Origin: Bacillus pseudomycoides DSM 12442
GTDB lineage: Bacteria; Bacillota; Bacilli; Bacillales; Bacillaceae_G
Length of the DNA: 52,940 bases
Reading direction: 5' to 3'
Assembly (NCBI RefSeq): GCF_000161455.1
Contig: NZ_CM000745.1
Location: forward strand, 3,053,194 to 3,106,133
The notes beneath the pieces are model-generated. The model was not told the origin of the DNA. It saw nothing but the letters and a program-made list of their open reading frames with translations, and did no database searches. Both the position numbers and the translations under genes were made by a program. Every line of letters starts with the position of its first letter. Within the stretch, counting starts at the first letter, position 1. Of this stretch, positions 35,223 to 43,073 are shown piece after piece.

Positions 35223-35420
35223 TTATTTTTTACATGTATTACTGTTTGCTTTTGGAATAATGTCACGTATTTCACTTTGTTTCATCATATGAATAATTAA
35301 TTTATCTAGATCTTGGCTAAATTTTAGCACCCTAGGATGACAAAAACCATAGTGTTTAACAAGCTCAATTAATTCTTCTTTTCTTTTTTCAATTAAATAA
35401 TGTAACTTTCTCATCTCCAT
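35223..35420 (-). CDS. Spo0E-family aspartyl-phosphate phosphatase
   Basis: A 65-aa helical hairpin protein with the family signature S-Q-D-L-D (KFSQDLDKLI). Relatives remove phosphate from Spo0A and so delay sporulation. The start is uncertain: ATG 35420 or ATG 35414 fits the frame, but the best binding site (AGAGGAG, near 35440) serves ATG 35430 in another frame, which gives only 13 codons (MQEYGDEKVTLFN). Either translation is coupled to that short frame or a one-base shift has occurred. Confidence 0.8.
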   Translation of the reverse strand: MEMRKLHYLIEKRKEELIELVKHYGFCHPRVLKFSQDLDKLIIHMMKQSEIRDIIPKANSNTCKK

Positions 35421-35647
35421 ATTCTTGCATAAACTCCTCTATCCCCATAATATTCCTTAGAAAATTATAGACTAATTTCTTGAATAAGGAAATAGCATAA
35501 TTAAACATATTAAAACATTTTTATGAACTTTTAAAGGAAAGAGTTTGAAACCTAACCTTTTAACTATAATTTGTAAAAAGAGAAAATATTGTTGGTTTGA
35601 AACATAGTTAAATTATTTGTAAAAAAGTTTCACCAAATGGCTACCAA

Positions 35648-35914
35648 GGGTTCTGTTGCAAAGTTTTCTAAATGAGACTACACTCTAGAAAAAAAGAGTA
35701 AGGAGAAACACAGATGCGATATTTTAAAGGAAAACAGTTCAAGAAAGATATTATTTTGGTAGCCGCCCTGTACTACTGTCGTTTTTCTTTAAGTTATCGT
35801 GATGTCTCTGAAATTTTAAAAGAACGTGGAATCTCAGTTCACCCAACAACTATCATGCGCTGGGTTCATGAATACGGAAACCTTATCTATCAAATTTGGT
35901 CGAAAGAAAATTGA
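35648..35914 (+). pseudogene. IS6/IS240-family transposase, N-terminal fragment with its terminal repeat
   Basis: The IS tip GGGTTCTGTTGCAAAG (35648-35663) is followed at 35714 by a 66-codon frame (MRYFKGKQFKKDIILVAALY... SVHPTTIMRWVHEYG) matching the first third of IS6-family transposases, including the helix-turn-helix. The catalytic DDE part is absent; the frame ends at TGA 35912 and runs into unrelated sequence and then IS231 DNA. It is inactive. Confidence 0.88.
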
Positions 35915-35942
35915 GATTGATAATAGATTTATATCCGTATAT

Positions 35943-36520
35943 CAAGAATGGAAACAGCGTAAGTCAACCATTCCTACAAAAGCATTGGATATTTCACATG
36001 TTTGTCCTGGTTGAAGAGAGTTCATTAAAACCTCCATATCTATCTGGATATACTCTGTACCTTTCTTGATTCTGCCATCTTGAAAATAATCAGGGTTAGG
36101 ATTTTTTTGATAAATACGTGTATTCGATTTGATACCTGAGATATAATAAGCCTTTTTATCTTGTATATGTTGAAGATCTTTCAAGTGAAAATAACCTAAA
36201 TCCCGGATGCATAAATCTCCTGGGCATAAAGTATCTAAACAATCTGTACCAAAGGTTTTATCATTATTTTCACCTGGATCCATTTGAAAATTGAGGAATT
36301 TTCCACTATGTAAATCATACTCTAGCTGAATTTTAATACCGGCTGTTTGTGCACATCCTCCTGAACTAGGATAAATAGCAGCCAAATCTCGTGCGCCATA
36401 CTTACTCTTTCGTTTTACAAAACCTGTCTCTTGTGCAAGTTGTTGAAGAATATGTGGAGATAGATATCGCTGTAATTCTTTAGCGAACAAATAAAACTCA
36501 TCTTGAATCGATAGATTCAT
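35943..36520 (-). pseudogene. IS231-family (IS4) transposase with internal deletion and lost C-terminus
   Basis: The 192-codon frame begins like IS231 transposases (MNLSIQDEFYLFAKELQRY) and from GARDLAAI jumps straight to YPSSGGCAQTAGIKIQLEYD, which normally lies about 100 residues later after HLAAI. The shared LAAI suggests deletion between short repeats. Similarity stops after NAFVG, so the last third with the YREK region is missing. The left IS231 end lies at 36593-36612. Confidence 0.9.
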
Positions 36521-36592
36521 ACAAAAACGCCATCCTTTCTGTATATTTCTACAAAAAGAATAACGCTTTCTATGAATTATGGATACAAATTC

Positions 36593-36612
36593 CTCTTAGG
36601 TTGATAGTAATG
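36593..36612 (-). repeat. IS231-type terminal repeat of the truncated IS
   Basis: Reads CATTACTATCAACCTAAGAG on the minus strand, related to the canonical IS231 end; 73 bases before the transposase start, the usual leader length. Flanked outside by GGGGTCACCATA. Confidence 0.7.
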
Positions 36613-36730
36613 TATGGTGACCCCTATAGTCTATATTCCATTTGTTTAAGTGTTCATGCATTCTTGGTCAACAACCTGAGAACCAAATAAATGAGCTCTA
36701 TATTCAAGTTCACAATAGACTTATTCCTTC

Positions 36731-37636
36731 TTAATTAGCTCTTTTTAGAGGTAATTTCGCATTTTGCTTCCGAGTTCCAAGCCCTAATGCGATGGCAGCA
36801 CCAATACAGCTAGAAAAGCAACCAGCAAACAAATACAATGATGGATCTGACTCACCGATTAAAACGGAAGCTATTCCTCCAATTACCGGGAAAAGTGCAA
36901 CCATATAGCCACTTTGAGCTCCTCCAATTTTTTCTACAAGCTTCAAATAGAATAACCATGCTACAAATGAAGCAACCAGGGTTAAATATAGCAACACAGA
37001 TAAGTATGAAAATGATGTTGGAAATATAAATTCTTGTCCTTGAAATAATACAATTACTCCCATCAATATACTGCCCACTGTAAATCCAATGGCATTTGCA
37101 TAGATAGGATTCACCTTGTGACTTGCATTTCGTGCCGAGCTGGCATCACCTACTGCTGTAAGAAGCGTACCTAAGATCGCAACCATAATTCCTTTTATGT
37201 CATTGGACCCTTGAAAGTTGTTCAAATTCGGATAGATGAGAATACATACGCCTAATACACCCAAAATCCCCCCAAACAAAACGCGTGAATGTAACTTTTC
37301 TTTTAAAAAAATCCGGAGAGTAATCGGGGTCAAAATCACCTTTAATGAAAAAATCAATGTTACGATTGCTGCAGAACTCAAAATTGTGGCGTAATAAAGG
37401 CATAAGTAGCTTAATGCAAAGTTACATACACCAAAAACTATTACAAATGGGATATCTTTTCTTGTTGGCCTCCCTCTTGGTCGAAGGGACCAAACAAGAA
37501 TCAAAAATAAAAAGGCTGTCATAACTAAACGATAAGTTAAGGATAATTCCAAGCTGACAGGAGTTCCTTGAATTTTTACTGCAATAAAGTTGAGTCCCCA
37601 TACAATCAAACAAAATATGTACATAAATATTGTCAT
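36731..37636 (-). CDS. EamA/DMT-family transporter
   Basis: A 301-aa inner membrane protein with about ten hydrophobic helices in two EamA repeats (roughly 1-135 and 150-285). Family members export amino acids or other metabolites. GGGAG lies just before the ATG. It is transcribed away from the MocR regulator at 37744 with a 107-base shared gap, so it is the probable target of that regulator. The exported substrate cannot be read from the sequence. Confidence 0.85.
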   Translation of the reverse strand: MTIFMYIFCLIVWGLNFIAVKIQGTPVSLELSLTYRLVMTAFLFLILVWSLRPRGRPTRKDIPFVIVFGVCNFALSYLCLYYATILSSAAIVTLIFSLKVILTPITLRIFLKEKLHSRVLFGGILGVLGVCILIYPNLNNFQGSNDIKGIMVAILGTLLTAVGDASSARNASHKVNPIYANAIGFTVGSILMGVIVLFQGQEFIFPTSFSYLSVLLYLTLVASFVAWLFYLKLVEKIGGAQSGYMVALFPVIGGIASVLIGESDPSLYLFAGCFSSCIGAAIALGLGTRKQNAKLPLKRAN

Positions 37637-37743
37637 AAGTTATCTCCCAGATCAAAATTTTTTCTAAATTCATTATTCATTTATACTGTCATTTCTAAAA
37701 GGTACAGTTTACAATAAACACAAATGACAGATGAGGTATTTCA

Positions 37744-39138
37744 ATGATGAATGAACTAATATTTAATATCAATCGAGAAAGTAACACTCCTATGTACCAA
37801 CAAGTTTATCAATACATACGTACCCAGATTTTATCTGGTAAATTAGAAAGGAATACAAAGTTGCCATCGATTAGACAACTTGCTCTCCAATTAGAGGTCA
37901 GCAGAAACACAACTCAGGTAGCCTATGAACAATTGCAATCGGAAGGATATATTCGAAGTGAGAACAAAAAGGGATTTTTTGTAGAGGCCACTATATCGGA
38001 TGAGACGCTTAATTATGAACCCATTAGAGAACAGCATCATGAAAAAAATCAAACTGACATGAAAACTATTGACTTTAAGATTGGGACAGTGGATCAAGAG
38101 AACTTCCCTTTGAAAAAATGGAGAATGCTTACAAACAAAATCGTTAAAGACTCTAGCATGTTTTCATACGGAGAAAAACAAGGCGATATTAAATTAAGAA
38201 AGGTACTAGCAGATTACTTGTTTCAATCAAGAGGGGTTAATACTTCTGCTGAACAGATTATTATTGGCAGTAGCACACAACACTTGTTATTACTTTTGTC
38301 GCTGTTGCTAAAGCAAGACTATCATTATCTGGCAGTAGAAGACCCTGGCTATGATGTGGCAAGGGAACTATTTGCTCTTCAGTCATTTATCATTGATCCG
38401 ATTCCGGTAAAAGAACAAGGCATCCAAGTCGATCGCCTTTTAAAGTCGCCTTCTAGACTTTTATATGTCACTCCTACTCACCACTTTCCATATGGAGTGA
38501 CTATCCCCGTCAATGAAAGATTAAAGTTAATTCAATGGGCAAAAAGGGTGGAAGGATATATTATTGAGGATGATTACGATAGTGAATTTCGATACATCCA
38601 TCAACCTGTACCGTCTCTTCAAAGTTTAGATTCTAATGATAGGGTGGTTTATTTAGGAACTTTTTCAAAAGCACTGCTACCTTCTATCCGTGTCAGTTAT
38701 ATGGTTTTACCTAGGAGGCTAGTAAGTGAATATAAAAAGATACTCCCTTTACTTGAGCAAACATCCTCATCTATTCATCAGCGAACACTGGCGACCTTTA
38801 TGGATGAAGGATATTGGTACTCACACTTAAGGAAGATGAAAGCGTTGTATAAACGTAAAATGAATCTATTGAATAGGGAATTACTAAAACACTTTAAGAA
38901 TTATGTTGAAATAAAAGGTGGTAGCTCCGGAATTTTCGTTATTATTGAAGTTAAAACAAAAATGAGTGAAAAAATGCTAATTGAAAGGGCATATGAATAC
39001 GGAATTGCAGTTTATCCTTGCTCGAAATATTTCTCGAAATGTATACCACGATATCCACATATTCAACTTGGATTGGGTAATTTATGTGAAGAAAAGATAA
39101 TAAAAGGAGTATCTCAACTAGCAAAAATTTGGTTGTAA
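37744..39138 (+). CDS. MocR/PdxR-type GntR regulator with aminotransferase domain
   Basis: A 464-aa regulator: N-terminal GntR winged helix (about 1-75, KLPSIRQLALQLEVSRNTTQ), a linker, then a class I aminotransferase-like domain (about 105-460). The PLP-binding lysine is in GTFSKALLPSIRV and the aspartate motif is DDYDSEF. Such proteins bind PLP or an amino compound and control an adjacent divergent gene. The neighbour here is an EamA exporter. GATGAGG precedes the start. Confidence 0.9.
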   Translation: MMNELIFNINRESNTPMYQQVYQYIRTQILSGKLERNTKLPSIRQLALQLEVSRNTTQVAYEQLQSEGYIRSENKKGFFVEATISDETLNYEPIREQHHEKNQTDMKTIDFKIGTVDQENFPLKKWRMLTNKIVKDSSMFSYGEKQGDIKLRKVLADYLFQSRGVNTSAEQIIIGSSTQHLLLLLSLLLKQDYHYLAVEDPGYDVARELFALQSFIIDPIPVKEQGIQVDRLLKSPSRLLYVTPTHHFPYGVTIPVNERLKLIQWAKRVEGYIIEDDYDSEFRYIHQPVPSLQSLDSNDRVVYLGTFSKALLPSIRVSYMVLPRRLVSEYKKILPLLEQTSSSIHQRTLATFMDEGYWYSHLRKMKALYKRKMNLLNRELLKHFKNYVEIKGGSSGIFVIIEVKTKMSEKMLIERAYEYGIAVYPCSKYFSKCIPRYPHIQLGLGNLCEEKIIKGVSQLAKIWL

Positions 39139-39193
39139 TCTTGATTTTTTCCCTAAAAAAGTTTTTTCGTTTTTCCTATTAGCGGTAGCACCA

Positions 39194-39313
39194 CATCGCT
39201 ATCAAGCTAAGAAAATACAACTACCCCCAGAACGAGATTTTGTGCTAATTCGTAATAAAAAAGCTCATTTTTTCGTTTTGGGGTGGATTTGTTTTCTTAA
39301 GTTGATGGGCATG
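39194..39313. mobile_element. 120-bp mini-element with IS231-type ends (MIC231/MITE-like)
   Basis: The left end CATCGCTATCAAGCTAAGAA (39194-39213) and the complement of the right end (39294-39313, CATGCCCATCAACTTAAGAA) match at 15 of 20. Beyond the ends the arms continue to pair (ACCCCC-AGAACGA with TCGTTTT-GGGGT), so the whole piece can fold into one hairpin. The flanks GCGGTAGCACCA and GCGGTACGCCA look like a decayed target duplication, and resemble the GGG-N5-CCC sites IS231 prefers. No coding capacity. Confidence 0.75.
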
Positions 39314-39397
39314 GGGCGGTACGCCATTATGATGAAGTTGTTCATCCAACTGAACAGTTTGCTCTTTCCCCTGCGCATTGTGTGGGGATTTTTTCAT

Positions 39398-39431
39398 AAA
39401 GAAAAGACACTCCAATGAGTGCCTTTTCTTT
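39398..39431. terminator. Hairpin downstream of the YjcZ gene
   Basis: AAAGAAAAGACACT and AGTGCCTTTTCTTT pair around CCAATG; placed to terminate the minus-strand gene at 39445. A similar hairpin lies at 39657-39688. Confidence 0.75.
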
Positions 39432-39444
39432 ACTAGTAAGTAAA

Positions 39445-39546
39445 TCAGCAAAAGCAGCTAGCTCCAACTATGATTAATAATATAAAGAGCACAACGACTA
39501 AGGCGAATCCACCACCAAAACTACTGCAACTACCTCCAAAGCCCAT
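39445..39546 (-). CDS. YjcZ-family sporulation peptide
   Basis: A 33-aa peptide: glycine-rich start (MGFGGSCSSFGGGFAL) followed by one hydrophobic helix (VVVLFILLIIVGASCFC). This pattern is the YjcZ family of small sporulation membrane peptides common in Bacillus. AAAAGGAGGAAC precedes the ATG at ideal distance and a hairpin terminator follows. Role unknown beyond expression during sporulation in relatives. Confidence 0.85.
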   Translation of the reverse strand: MGFGGSCSSFGGGFALVVVLFILLIIVGASCFC

Positions 39547-39656
39547 AACAGTTCCTCCTTTTAGATAAGAGGGGAGAACATTGGGTCATTCTTGTGTTTT
39601 AACGGGTTTACATTATTTTATGTTTTATAATGATGAATGAGCAGGTCCTTTAAGAA

Positions 39657-39688
39657 ATAAAGAAAAGACACCATAAGGTGCCTTTCTC
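39657..39688. terminator. Hairpin between YjcZ gene and DUF4352 remnant
   Basis: AAAGAAAAGACACC, loop ATAA, GGTGCCTTTCT. Confidence 0.6.
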
Positions 39689-39830
39689 CGACTTGAACCA
39701 CTTTAATTTTAATAATATGTATTGGACTCCCATCCAATTACCATTTTACCATATTTATCTACATTTACTTTTGAGAAATATGATTCAAATCAGTATTTCA
39801 TTCAAAAAACACTTTTTCGAGTTCTTTTGA

Positions 39831-40172
39831 CTATTCAACTTTTAAATCAATCTCTTTATCCAACATATCACCATTAAATTGTAAAACTAATCCTTTAGCA
39901 TATTTCGGTACATCGAATACAATTTTTCCTGACGAACTTGAATCTGGATTAAGAGTATCAAATTTAAATGTAGCATTATTCACAGCTTTAAGTGCTAATT
40001 GAGCTTCAGTAGAACTGTAATATTCTCTTCCTAGATCATCAATTAATTTAAAGTTTTTGCTATTTAGTGTAATAGGCTCCTTTTGACGATTCATAACGTA
40101 GACTTCTAAAGCTTTAAATATGCCCTGTGCTTTTACATCTCCATTACCTATAACATTTAGTGTCGGCTTTTT
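39831..40172 (-). pseudogene. Truncated DUF4352-type protein (C-terminal part)
   Basis: The frame is open from 40172 down to the stop at 39831 (about 113 codons). It reads KKPTLNVIGNGDVKAQG, then FKLIDDLGREYYSSTEAQ and GKIVFDVPKYAKGLVLQF, the beta-sandwich pattern of DUF4352/telomeric-repeat-factor-like exported proteins. A TAA stands just upstream (40173-40175) with no signal peptide or start, so the N-terminus is lost. The internal ATG at 40094 has no binding site. Confidence 0.65.
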
Positions 40173-40288
40173 TTAATTAATGTACAATAATAGTATGAAT
40201 ATTCATTCTATATAAGGTAAGGACAGAATTCTTTTCATATTTATGATGAAATAAAAGTGAAACTATAAATTCTGAAGGGGTGATTGGT

Positions 40289-41014
40289 ATGAAAATTGCA
40301 ATAATGGCTGATATTCATGGAAATAAAGATGCCTTACAAGCTGTACTAACAGATATTAATAACCGAGGGATTCAATCTATTTATAATTTGGGGGATAGCT
40401 TATATGGTCCTTTATTTCCACTGGAAACCTATGATCTTTTAATGAACCAAAATATTCAAAGTATTAAAGGGAATTGCGATCGAATTTTATTAGAGCCTAA
40501 TACGTCTAATTTAACAGTTCAATATGTACAGAATTTATTAGAGGATGAGCATAAAACGTGGATTTCTAATTTGCCTAATTTCTTACAAACCGATGATTTC
40601 TATTTTTGTCATGGAACACCGACAAGTGATGAAATATATTTGTTAGAGGAAATGAACTCTAGTGGATCAGTACTTAAAAAGACAGAAGATATTATGAAAT
40701 TAGTAAGCGGTATTCCACAAAGGCTTATTTTTTGTGCACATACACATATATCAAGAGTCATTTATCTTCCAAATGATAAAATAATTATTAATCCAGGAAG
40801 TGTTGGGCTACCCGCCTATGAAGATGAATTACCAATCTATCATAAAATGGAATCAGGTTCACCATTTGCTAATTATACAATTGTTACAAAACAAGAAAAT
40901 GATTGGATGATAGAGCAATTACATATTCCTTATAATCAAGATGGAGCAATTAACAAAAGTGAAATAAACGGTCGCTTAGATTGGGCTAGAGCAGTGAAAA
41001 CAGGAAGAATTTAA
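40289..41014 (+). CDS. Calcineurin-like metallophosphoesterase
   Basis: A 241-aa phosphoesterase: ADIHGNKDAL (first metal motif), NLGDSLYGP, KGNCDR and CAHTHISR, ending with NPGSVGLP. This is the YfcE/PrpE-like branch of the superfamily; the substrate is unknown. ATG 40289 is preferred to GTG 40280, which is part of the AAGGGGTG binding site. It has no operon partner; a group II intron begins 160 bases downstream. Confidence 0.88.
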   Translation: MKIAIMADIHGNKDALQAVLTDINNRGIQSIYNLGDSLYGPLFPLETYDLLMNQNIQSIKGNCDRILLEPNTSNLTVQYVQNLLEDEHKTWISNLPNFLQTDDFYFCHGTPTSDEIYLLEEMNSSGSVLKKTEDIMKLVSGIPQRLIFCAHTHISRVIYLPNDKIIINPGSVGLPAYEDELPIYHKMESGSPFANYTIVTKQENDWMIEQLHIPYNQDGAINKSEINGRLDWARAVKTGRI

Positions 41015-41175
41015 AAATAAGAGAACTTTAGCAGAAGATGTGACATGTCGACTTAAAACAAAGTTGTACTGTTTATAAAAAAGTCATGCCATTTTGAAGA
41101 AAGTTAAACCGTTTATAAAAAAGATGTACCAAAATTAACTACACTCTGTTATTTCACTAAAGGTGCAGGATAGTT

Positions 41176-42100
41176 GTGCGAAATGTTTCTAGCTTAAATG
41201 GAGAATGGTCACATTACTTTGGTAAAGGCTAGACCGTTTCATCTTGATAAAACGGAAGGATTATATCGAAGAGTCAAATGATAGGATAACGCCTTGAAAG
41301 GCTCTCTCTGCGTCGAATAGCACGACATTGAGTAAGAAGTTTCGTGTTATAAGCTCGGCAAATAGGCGTGAGAATTTACCGTAACAGTATCGGCTGACGA
41401 AAACCTTACCCGAGGGGGCGGTGTAAATTATGATGCTTGAGTTGAACAAATATGGTGAGAATGCAATGCACCTTACAATAAGAAATGGGGTTTCTGACGA
41501 ACTTTCGAATGTACGGGTCTAGACCTGCAATACATAGAAATGTGTATCTCACCTTGTGTGAAGTTAGTAGTGGATGAGTAAAACTAGCTAATATGAAAAT
41601 CTATGATACGTTACAGGCGTATGAAGATTAACAGGCTCACAGGAAGCACCTACGTTTGTTCTATAATAGATATAATTCAACGTTGTAAGCTGATAACGTG
41701 GAGGGCTTACTCCCTTTGAATCGTTGAGTTGGAAAGCATTTGTGAGATTAGCGAATGTATAACTTCTCTTTATATCAGTGAAAGTGGTGGCACAGTATCG
41801 ATGAAATGTCCAATCCACATGAAGGGATAGCCACTAGACTAATGAAGGATTATTTGTTCATGCAAGGCAAATCTTTATCGATTAATAAGGTTTTTGTGAG
41901 ACTAATAGAGGTTCACCTTTTGCGAAAGGCACCGACTTATTAATACGGAAGAATTGAGGCTCTGAAGATACACAGTATCAGAAGTGTCAATGAGCAAATA
42001 AATTTGGATTAGTTGGGGCGCCGTATGTGATGAAAGTTGCACGTACGGTGCTAACGGGGGGAAAGGGAGCGATAACTTCAAACTCTTACCTATTCGTATG
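41176..42100 (+). mobile_element. ORF-less group II intron
   Basis: The 5' end GTGCGAAATG has the conserved GUGYG. Near the 3' end lies an exact 34-nt domain V (42018-42051, GCGCCGTA...GAAA...TACGGTGC), followed by GGGGGGAAAGG and a domain VI-like stem ending CTTACCTATT. No reverse transcriptase frame exists in either strand and domain IV is only a few tens of bases, so the RNA is about 920 nt. It would need a maturase from elsewhere to move. The exact 3' splice site (42094-42100) is uncertain. The flanks are not an identifiable gene. Confidence 0.82.
42018..42051 (+). ncRNA. Group II intron domain V
   Basis: A 34-nt hairpin: GCGCCGTA pairs with TACGGTGC, a two-base bulge region, upper stem and GAAA loop, as in bacterial class B introns. 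Confidence 0.85.
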
Positions 42101-42232
42101 AATAAAAAAATAATATTGAAAATTGGTTATAGGGAGGAGAAATATCCGAATGGTTATTTTATGAAATTAGATAGGCAACACAGATACACCTAATTTTTAT
42201 TAAGCTGCTAATTTAAAATAGAGGTGATTGTC

Positions 42233-42742
42233 TTGGATATTGATGTAAAAATTGAACAATTATTTTTAATTGAAGAACATCTTAATGAGCTTTCAGAACT
42301 TTTAATAAAGGTCGTAGAAGATGGGGCTTCGATTGGATTTTTACCACCAATGGGAAAAGTAGATGCAGAGAAGTACTGGGAAACCGTTCTTAGCCCCGAA
42401 GTGATTTTATTTGTTGCTAAATCAAACAATCAAATTGTTGGAAGTGTACAGTTACAATTATCGACGAAGCAGAATGGAAGCCATAGAGCTGAAATCGCAA
42501 AATTAATGACACACCCCAATTATCGACGTAATGGTATTGGTCGTTTACTTATGCAAAGGGCTGAAGAAATAGCAAAACAGAAGGATAGGTCATTATTAGT
42601 TCTTGATACAAGAGAAGGAGACCCTTCCAATAAACTATATACTTCATTAGGTTATATTCAAGCTGGGCGGATTCCTAACTATGCGAAATCTGAGAATGGT
42701 GAATTAGCTGCTACCATCTTCTACTATAAAAATAACAATTAA
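42233..42742 (+). CDS. GNAT family N-acetyltransferase
   Basis: A 169-aa acetyltransferase. The acetyl-CoA motif is RRNGIGRLLMQRAEE and the C-terminal beta-strand pair is LLVLDTREGDPSNKLYTSLGY, a pattern seen in the subfamily near MarR-linked and aminoglycoside-like GNATs. TTG 42233 is taken as start because GAGGTG (42221-42226) would otherwise overlap the alternative GTG 42224. Substrate unknown. An IS3 transposase tail follows 3 bases later. Confidence 0.83.
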   Translation: MDIDVKIEQLFLIEEHLNELSELLIKVVEDGASIGFLPPMGKVDAEKYWETVLSPEVILFVAKSNNQIVGSVQLQLSTKQNGSHRAEIAKLMTHPNYRRNGIGRLLMQRAEEIAKQKDRSLLVLDTREGDPSNKLYTSLGYIQAGRIPNYAKSENGELAATIFYYKNNN

Positions 42743-42744
42743 TC

Positions 42745-42899
42745 TTCTTAAAACAGAGTTCGTTCGTGATCGTCATTTCGCAAGTTTAGAAGAATTGATT
42801 TTAGAATTGAACGACTACGTAAACTGGTTTAACAATGTTAGAATCCAGGGCACACTAGGCTATTTGAGCCCTGTTCAGTACAGGCAGGAACACCTTTAA
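42745..42899 (+). pseudogene. IS3-family transposase C-terminal remnant
   Basis: The frame reads LKTEFVRDRHFASLEELIL, then YVNWFNNVRIQGTLGYLSP and YRQEHL-stop, the end of the IS3-family integrase domain (with the final catalytic glutamate in KTEF). No start and no upstream part; the GNAT gene replaces it. Confidence 0.88.
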
Positions 42900-42957
42900 A
42901 AAATTGTCTAGTTTCGTGTTGACATACCAACCTAAATTCTGAGAATCCTTGAAAAAT

Positions 42958-43001
42958 AAAGGAGCTTACATATTAGACATATCTAATATGTAAGCTCCTT
43001 T
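42958..43001. terminator. Bidirectional 20-bp hairpin
   Basis: AAAGGAGCTTACATATTAGA and its perfect complement flank CATA. Related to 33687-33731. It separates the IS3 tail from the minus-strand gene at 43074. Confidence 0.88.
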
Positions 43002-43073
43002 GATTTAGAGGTCATCATTCAAAAATGAATCCATTATTTAAAAGAGCCAATTTTGAAGGGAAGCACTGATTGT

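Larger units (their letters stand above)
39139..39444. other. Gap holding an IS231-ended mini-element
   Basis: No gene. It contains the 120-bp mini-element (39194-39313) and a hairpin at 39398-39431. Confidence 0.6.

Noticed and set aside
35826..36014. 62-codon plus-strand frame overlapping the IS6 transposase
   Set aside because: Out of frame with the transposase at first and then crossing the junction into IS231 DNA; no binding site or family match.
41261..41818. Minus-strand open frames of 62 and 76 codons
   Set aside because: They lie antisense inside the group II intron core and have no binding sites.
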